A DNA stretch of 64,000 nt from Microbacterium sp. SA39 (lineage in GTDB: Bacteria; Actinomycetota; Actinomycetes; Actinomycetales; Microbacteriaceae): contig NZ_JXRU01000039.1 in NCBI RefSeq assembly GCF_000967865.1, forward strand, positions 186,001 to 250,000, given 5' to 3'. Every line of letters starts with the position of its first letter. The first letter of the stretch is position 1. Of the stretch, positions 59,285 through 64,000 are shown in pieces. The position numbers were made by a program, and so were the translations under genes. A model generated the notes under the pieces. The model did no database searches, was not told where the DNA came from, and saw nothing but the letters and a program-made list of their open reading frames with translations.

Positions 59285-60640
59285 ATGCACAACGCAAAGA
59301 CGCGGACGGCACGCAGCCGCTTCCTTCTGGTGACCGCCGGTGTCGCGACCTCTGCTCTCGCGCTCGTCGGCTGCGCCGGTGGGGGCGGAGACGGCGACGC
59401 GGCAGCGGCGCCGGGCGAGAAGACCACCATCAGGTTCCTCTACGCGACCGGCGACGAGACCTGGAACGCCGTCGTCGACGAGGTCGTCACCGCCTTCAAC
59501 GAACAGAGCGACACCACCGAGGTCAAGCTCGATCCTCTGCCCGCCGGCTCCGACTACGCGACCGCACTCAAGACGGTGGATGCCACGGGCAACTGGCCGG
59601 CGGTCGTCGACATGCGCGACACCCTGACCTACGTCGATGCCGGCAAGCTCGCCGGCATCCCCGAGGAGGTCACCGAACTCCTCGAGCCGGATGCCTTCGC
59701 CGCCGCCGAAGACGGCGAGGTGTACACCGTGCCGTACAGCGCGCTGAACGGCGAGCTCGGCATGAACATCGTCTACAACAAGACCTACTTCAAGGAGCAC
59801 AAGCTCGAGGTCCCCGAGACCTACGACGACTTCATCGACCTGCTCGAGGAGATCAATTCCAACGGCGACGTTCCTCTCGCCACCGCCGCCGCCGAGGTGT
59901 GGCCCGCCGACCAGCTGTGGAAGCCGCTCGCCGCGCCCGTGTTCGCCGAGTACAGCGACGAGGGCGGCTTCTGGAACGCTGCGGCGGAGGGCCAGGCCTC
60001 GGTGGCCGACCTCAAGGCTCCGCTGGAAGAGCTCAAGATGATCATGGACGAGTACGTGCTCGAAGGGTGGCAGTCCACCGCGGATGCCCAGACCACGACC
60101 CTTCTCGTCAACGACCAGGCGGTCATGGCCACCTCGTCGGCGGGGCTCGGCCGCCTCATGGACATCAACAAGGTCGATCCGGAGTTCGACGCGGGGCTGT
60201 TCATCATTCCCGACGAGGACGGCAAGATCAACGTCCTCAAGAACAGCGTCGTCGGAGACACCGCCGGCGGCCTCGCCATCTCCGCGCAGGCGGCGGAGGA
60301 CGAGGACGAGTACGCCTCGGCGGTCGAGTTCCTCACCTACTTCTACTCGGTCGACGCGGCGAACCTGATGGAGGCGAGCGGCTGGATCTCGCCCAACATC
60401 GTCGAATCCAACAAGGTCGAGCGCAACGACACCATCCCCGGTGCCGAGGACTTCTTCGGGCTGCTCGAGAACCCGAACCTCGTCTGGTACGAGAACGCCC
60501 CCACGCTCAGCACCTTCAGCTCGGTCAACACCTTCTTCCGGCAGTCGCGCATCGAGATGCAGGACGGCCAGACCACGATCGACGAGACGATCGCGAAAGT
60601 GCAAGCCGAACTCGAGGCGCAGGTCGCCGCAGCCGGCTGA
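59285..60640 (+). CDS. Oligosaccharide ABC substrate-binding lipoprotein
   Basis: The 451-aa family 1 extracellular binding protein (MalE/UgpB/RafE type) has a lipoprotein signal (VTAGVATSALALVGC, Cys about residue 30). Its domain shows TTIRFLYATGDETWNAVVDEVVTAFNEQ, VPYSALNGELGMNIVYNKTYFKEHKLEVPETYDDFIDLLEEI and the solvent-exposed acidic repeats typical of the family. The alpha-galactosidase further along the cluster suggests an alpha-galactoside ligand such as melibiose or raffinose. It starts a new operon. Confidence 0.9.
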   Translation: MHNAKTRTARSRFLLVTAGVATSALALVGCAGGGGDGDAAAAPGEKTTIRFLYATGDETWNAVVDEVVTAFNEQSDTTEVKLDPLPAGSDYATALKTVDATGNWPAVVDMRDTLTYVDAGKLAGIPEEVTELLEPDAFAAAEDGEVYTVPYSALNGELGMNIVYNKTYFKEHKLEVPETYDDFIDLLEEINSNGDVPLATAAAEVWPADQLWKPLAAPVFAEYSDEGGFWNAAAEGQASVADLKAPLEELKMIMDEYVLEGWQSTADAQTTTLLVNDQAVMATSSAGLGRLMDINKVDPEFDAGLFIIPDEDGKINVLKNSVVGDTAGGLAISAQAAEDEDEYASAVEFLTYFYSVDAANLMEASGWISPNIVESNKVERNDTIPGAEDFFGLLENPNLVWYENAPTLSTFSSVNTFFRQSRIEMQDGQTTIDETIAKVQAELEAQVAAAG

Positions 60641-60647
60641 GTCCGAC

Positions 60648-60679
60648 GCCGAGGGCGCGGCCCCGACCGTGCCCTCGGC
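60648..60679 (+). terminator. Attenuator hairpin after the binding-protein gene
   Basis: GCCGAGGGC (60648-60656) and GCCCTCGGC (60671-60679) form a perfect 9-bp stem 8 bp after the stop of the binding-protein gene, a position equal to the hairpin at 57103-57127. Confidence 0.55.
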
Positions 60680-60713
60680 ATCCCGGCGAGCGTTGATCGA
60701 TCAAGGAGAGAAC

Positions 60714-61625
60714 ATGAGTGCACACACCGAGGTCCGCGTGCGGCCCCGATTCGGACGAGGGCGCTTGGCCATGCTGGGCTTCGTCCTCCCGGCCCTGGTG
60801 ATCTATCTCCTGATGGTGATCGTCCCCTCGCTGCAGACCGTGCAGCTCAGCCTCACCGACTGGGACGGGATCAGCGACGACTACTCCTACGTCGGCATCC
60901 AGAACTACGAGGACATCGTCGCGAGCAGCCGCTTCTGGAACGCCGTGCGCAACACCCTGGTCCTGGGGCTCGGCTCGGCGCTGATCATCAACGTCATCTC
61001 GCTGGTCGTCGCCCTCATGCTCGACAAGCTCAACCACGCGCAGGGGTTCTTCCGGACGGCCGTTTACCTCCCGGCGCTGGTCAGCGCCTTCATCATGGCG
61101 ACGATCTGGAAGTACCTGCTGAACTTCAACTTCGGCTCCGTCAATACCGTGCTCCGCGACATGGGCATGCCCGAGTGGGCCCGCGACTGGCTGGGCGACA
61201 GCAGCATCGTGATCTGGGTGATCCTCTTCATCACGTGCTTCACGCTCGGTGGGAACACCACCCTGATCTATCTCGCGAACCTGCAGTCCGTGCCGCAGGA
61301 GCTGGTCGAGGCCGCGCGGATCGACGGTGCGAGCGGCGCGAAGGTCTTCTGGAACGTGACCTGGCCGATGATCGCCGGCGCGGTCACGGTCAACATGACG
61401 CTCGCGATGATCGCCGGATGGGTGATCTTCGATCAGGTGCTCGTGCTGACGTCCGGCGGACCGGGCTTCGTGAGCGAGACCATGGCGTTCTTCATCTACA
61501 AGGTCGGCTTCGGGGAATACCGGGCCGGGTTCGGGTCGGCGGCTGCCGTCGTGCTCTTCATCGTGGTGATCGTGAGCACCGTCGCCGCGAACGCCTACAT
61601 GCGCAAGAGGGAGATCCAGGCATGA
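60714..61625 (+). CDS. Oligosaccharide ABC permease (MalF-like)
   Basis: The 303-aa inner-membrane protein has six helices, starting with GRLAMLGFVLPALVIYLLMVIVPSLQTVQLSLTDWDG, the common N-terminus of MalF-type sugar permeases. The EAA loop is VPQELVEAARIDGASGAKVFWNVTWPMI. It forms a heterodimer with the next gene product. AAGGAGAG precedes ATG 60714. The stop overlaps the second permease by four bases. No ATPase is encoded here, so it probably uses a shared MsiK-type ATPase, as is usual for this class in actinobacteria. Confidence 0.92.
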   Translation: MSAHTEVRVRPRFGRGRLAMLGFVLPALVIYLLMVIVPSLQTVQLSLTDWDGISDDYSYVGIQNYEDIVASSRFWNAVRNTLVLGLGSALIINVISLVVALMLDKLNHAQGFFRTAVYLPALVSAFIMATIWKYLLNFNFGSVNTVLRDMGMPEWARDWLGDSSIVIWVILFITCFTLGGNTTLIYLANLQSVPQELVEAARIDGASGAKVFWNVTWPMIAGAVTVNMTLAMIAGWVIFDQVLVLTSGGPGFVSETMAFFIYKVGFGEYRAGFGSAAAVVLFIVVIVSTVAANAYMRKREIQA

Positions 61626-62548
61626 CCGAGACGATGACCCAGGTCACCATGAAGATCGAACCGGAGCAGCGCCCGTCAGGGCTCGCCCGCATCCCCCGCC
61701 CTCGGCGTCAGCGCCGGGAGAAGAAGAAGTGGTCCATCGGCGAGATCGTCGTGATGGTGGTGCTCAGCATCCTGGTGCTGATCGTCGCGTCGCCGGTGAT
61801 CTACGCGCTGCTGAACTCCTTCCGCTCGTACGCCGAGATCACGAAGGATCCGATGGGCATGCCCACATCCTTCGCGTTCGACAACTACGTCGCCCTGTTC
61901 GAGCAGACCGACTTCCTCGAGGCCGTGCTGAACACCCTCATAATCACGGTCGGCACGGTGCTGATGCTGGTCATCATCGTGCCGATGGCGGCCTACGGCA
62001 TCGAGAGGATCGGCGGTCGCACGTCGCGCTTCCTGTACGTGCTGTTCATCGCCGGACTCATGATCCCGTTCCAGGTGCGCATGATCCCGCTGGTCAAGGG
62101 GTTCGACGACGTCGGCCTCTACAGCACCCTGCTCTCGGTGATCCTGGTGCATCTCGGCGGGGCGGCGAGCTTCGGCATCCTGCTCTACTGCAGCTTCATC
62201 AAGGGCATCCCGATCGAGGTCGAAGAGGCGGCTCACGTCGACGGCGCAGGGCGCCTGCGCACGTTCTGGCTGATCGTCTTCCCGATGCTGCTGCCGGTGA
62301 CCTCGGCCTTCGTCATCATCCAGTCGCTCGGCCTGTGGAACGACTTCTTCATTCCGCTGGTGTTCCTGGACTCGTCGTCGGCGGGAACCATCAACGTCGC
62401 GATCAACCGCATGGTGGGTCTGCTGACGTCGCAGTGGCAGCTGATCTACACGGGTGCGATCCTCGCGATCGTCCCCTCGGTGGCGATCTTCGCCGCGTTC
62501 CAGCGCTACTTCATCAAGGGCATGTCGGTCGGGGCGGTCAAGGGATGA
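61622..62548 (+). CDS. Oligosaccharide ABC permease (MalG-like)
   Basis: The 308-aa protein has a polar basic start of about 35 residues, then six helices. SPVIYALLNSFRSYAEITKDPMGMPTSFAFDNYVALF is a typical MalG-type segment, and the EAA loop reads IPIEVEEAAHVDGAGRLRTFWLIVFPMLLPV. It pairs with the MalF-like subunit. It overlaps both neighbours by four bases (61622-61625 and 62545-62548). Confidence 0.92.
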   Translation: MTETMTQVTMKIEPEQRPSGLARIPRPRRQRREKKKWSIGEIVVMVVLSILVLIVASPVIYALLNSFRSYAEITKDPMGMPTSFAFDNYVALFEQTDFLEAVLNTLIITVGTVLMLVIIVPMAAYGIERIGGRTSRFLYVLFIAGLMIPFQVRMIPLVKGFDDVGLYSTLLSVILVHLGGAASFGILLYCSFIKGIPIEVEEAAHVDGAGRLRTFWLIVFPMLLPVTSAFVIIQSLGLWNDFFIPLVFLDSSSAGTINVAINRMVGLLTSQWQLIYTGAILAIVPSVAIFAAFQRYFIKGMSVGAVKG

Positions 62549-63240
62549 CGACCGTGACCACTTCACGCCTCGGCCGGCTCCTCGGCTACGACGGCATCAT
62601 CGCGACGCTGCTGCTCGGAGCGTTCCGCTACTTCCTCGTCTCGCTCTCGTTCGTCGCGTGCCTCGTGCCCCTGCTGGCCTTTCAGGCGCTGGTCGGCTGG
62701 CAGGCGACGCATCTCGCACTCTGGGCCGCAGCCGCCGCGGCCCTGACCGTCGTGCCCGGGCTGCATGGTCTGATGCGGGCAGCCGCCGCGCTGCTCGACT
62801 CGGAGCCGCACGTCGCCCGGGTCTTCTGGAGCGGGCTCGCCGATGCCGTTCGGCATCGCTGGGGATCGGCACTGGTGCTGAGCGCCGCGGTTCTGGTGCT
62901 GGGCTACGACGTGGCACTGCTCGGAGCGGATGCCGGTGTGCTGCTGGGCGCCGTCGCCGTGGCGGCCGTCGCCGCGGCGATCGTGGTGTCGTCGACGTTC
63001 CTGTCGGACTCGCCGCTCCGAGGGGCTGCGTACGCTCTCGCCGCGACTCGGATCGTGCTGCAGCGCCCTCATCTCCCACTCGTGTGGCTGCTGCTCGCCG
63101 TGCTCGCGACTCTCGCCACGTCTCTTCCGGTGATCGGTGCGGTGGCCTGGTTGTCGGCACCGGCGCTCGCCGCGGTGTGCGCCACGATCTGCAACCGGAC
63201 GCTCGGCTTCGCGGGTGCGCGAGAGCGGGTCGGCGCATGA
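62545..63240 (+). CDS. DUF624/YesL-like membrane protein
   Basis: The 231-aa protein has about six helices in pairs: LLLGAFRYFLVSLSFVACLVPLLAFQALVG, LWAAAAAALTVVPGLHGLMRAAAALL, then VFWSGLADAVRHRWGSALVLSAAVLVLGY and two later hydrophobic blocks. Placement inside a carbohydrate ABC operon and the helix layout match the DUF624/YesL family, which often accompanies such genes; its function is unknown. It overlaps the MalG-like gene before it and the GH36 gene after it. Confidence 0.75.
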   Translation: MTTVTTSRLGRLLGYDGIIATLLLGAFRYFLVSLSFVACLVPLLAFQALVGWQATHLALWAAAAAALTVVPGLHGLMRAAAALLDSEPHVARVFWSGLADAVRHRWGSALVLSAAVLVLGYDVALLGADAGVLLGAVAVAAVAAAIVVSSTFLSDSPLRGAAYALAATRIVLQRPHLPLVWLLLAVLATLATSLPVIGAVAWLSAPALAAVCATICNRTLGFAGARERVGA

Positions 63241-64000
63241 TCGCGCGGATCGGCGGACTGACGATCGGGTGGGGTGATGATGCCCCGGCGACTCTGGCCG
63301 TCGCCGACGGGCATCCGGCCGCACTCGTCGAGATCTTCACGGCAGCCGAGCAGCGTGCGCGCACCAGCCAGGCCTACGTGCGCTCGGCCCTCGGTGCGCG
63401 CCTGCGCCTCGAACGAGCGGATGCCGCACCCGACGCGGTCACCCTCGTGCAGCGCGACCCGGACACGGGCCTCGAGGTCACGACCGTGCTCGCCCTCTCG
63501 GGTGCCGCGGTGCGGGTGCAGCACACTCTCCGCGGCACGAGCGCGCAGCCGGTCGTGCTCACCGCCGTCAGCTCGGTCACGATCGGCCTCGGCGTGGGGC
63601 CGCACGGGGGTCGGGAGTACGACCTGCTGACCGCGCGCAGCGAATGGCTCGCGGAGAACCGCTGGCACCGCCGTCCGCTGACCGACGAGCTGCCGCCGCT
63701 CTCCCTCCCCATCCACGCGCAGGACGGGCGCGGCCATGCCACGCTGACGAGCCACGGCGCCTGGTCGACGGGGGAGCACCTTCCCGTCGGCGCCCTGGTG
63801 CACCGGGACGGCGCGGCCGTCGCGTGGCAGATCGAGAGCGGCGCCGGCTGGCACGTCGACCTCAGCCAGGGTCTCGACGGTCTGACCCTGTCGCTGCTCG
63901 GTCCCACCGATCTCGAGCACCAGTTCGCCCACGAGTTGCGTCAGGGCGACGAGTTCGTCACGGTGCCCGTCGCGCTCGCCGCCTCCGTGCGAGGCTTCGA
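63237..64000 (+). CDS. GH36-type alpha-galactosidase (N-terminal part)
   Basis: ATG 63237 overlaps the previous stop as ATGA, and the frame stays open to the end of the window (254 residues, 3' end missing). The visible part is the N-terminal beta-supersandwich of GH36 alpha-galactosidases: DAVTLVQRDPDTGLEVTTVLALSGAAVRVQHTLRG, PVVLTAVSSVTIGLG and EYDLLTARSEWLAENRWHRRPL. The catalytic barrel lies beyond the window. It should hydrolyse alpha-galactosides brought in by the importer. There is no signal peptide, so it is intracellular. Confidence 0.82.
   Translation, partial: MIARIGGLTIGWGDDAPATLAVADGHPAALVEIFTAAEQRARTSQAYVRSALGARLRLERADAAPDAVTLVQRDPDTGLEVTTVLALSGAAVRVQHTLRGTSAQPVVLTAVSSVTIGLGVGPHGGREYDLLTARSEWLAENRWHRRPLTDELPPLSLPIHAQDGRGHATLTSHGAWSTGEHLPVGALVHRDGAAVAWQIESGAGWHVDLSQGLDGLTLSLLGPTDLEHQFAHELRQGDEFVTVPVALAASVRGF

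Noticed and set aside
58709..60604. Minus-strand open frame opposite the ATPase and binding-protein genes
   Set aside because: It crosses a terminator and two well-supported genes; composition is antisense-like.

Overview
The window is high-GC actinobacterial DNA, most like a Microbacterium or close relative in the Microbacteriaceae. The evidence is the gene families, the rpsF-ssb-rpsR-rplI block beside dnaB, the GntR-controlled inositol cluster with a Cgl0159-type aldolase, many ATGA/GTGA/TGATG gene overlaps, and many apparently leaderless starts (TANNNT, six bases, then the start codon). The genus is inferred from protein character only; no database was searched.

Layout. 1-169: the 3' end of a membrane protein gene. 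166-6784 (-): a trehalose/glycogen operon (100-aa protein, glgX, treY, treZ). 6932-8293: a GAF/winged-helix regulator. 8620-10724 (-): two coupled genes of unknown function. 10776-12439: a Pr6Pr-type membrane protein, a RelE/Phd toxin-antitoxin pair and a small beta-rich protein. 12554-18546: an Lrp/AsnC regulator divergent from a complete dipeptide-type ABC importer (binding protein, two permeases, two ATPases). 18547-23870: an accessory, partly AT-richer patch. It holds an internally deleted IS481-family element, a stray copy of a dppF-like 3' end, broken genes, a HicA/HicB system with an extra gene inside, and an XRE/small ORF/SprT-like operon.

23884-33138: polyphosphate kinase 2, a lipid kinase and a two-way glycan cluster of five glycosyltransferases plus a WcbI-type protein. 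33217-40809: a lipoprotein, then rpsF-ssb-rpsR-rplI, then (on -) a cysteine-free chaplin-like repeat protein with a class E sortase signal next to another secreted protein, then a DnaA-box-rich spacer and dnaB. 40967-44616: an APC permease, a serine hydrolase lipoprotein, a decayed WYL regulator and a VOC protein.

44719-59077 is a myo-inositol regulon. A GntR/UTRA regulator faces iolC, an aldolase, iolA, iolB, iolD, an iolE-like gene, iolG and a TIM-barrel isomerase. A divergent Gfo/Idh oxidoreductase and a sugar ABC importer follow. Near-identical 12-bp palindromes (TTGWCNNGACAA) in three promoters suggest one regulator controls uptake and breakdown. 59285-64000 is an alpha-galactoside-type cluster: binding protein, two permeases, a DUF624 protein and the start of a GH36 alpha-galactosidase.

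The strongest leads are the chaplin-like LAXTG protein, the shared inositol operator, the class of leaderless promoters, a glycosyltransferase whose best start codon is ATC, and the scars around the IS481 element. No CRISPR array, rRNA or tRNA was seen.
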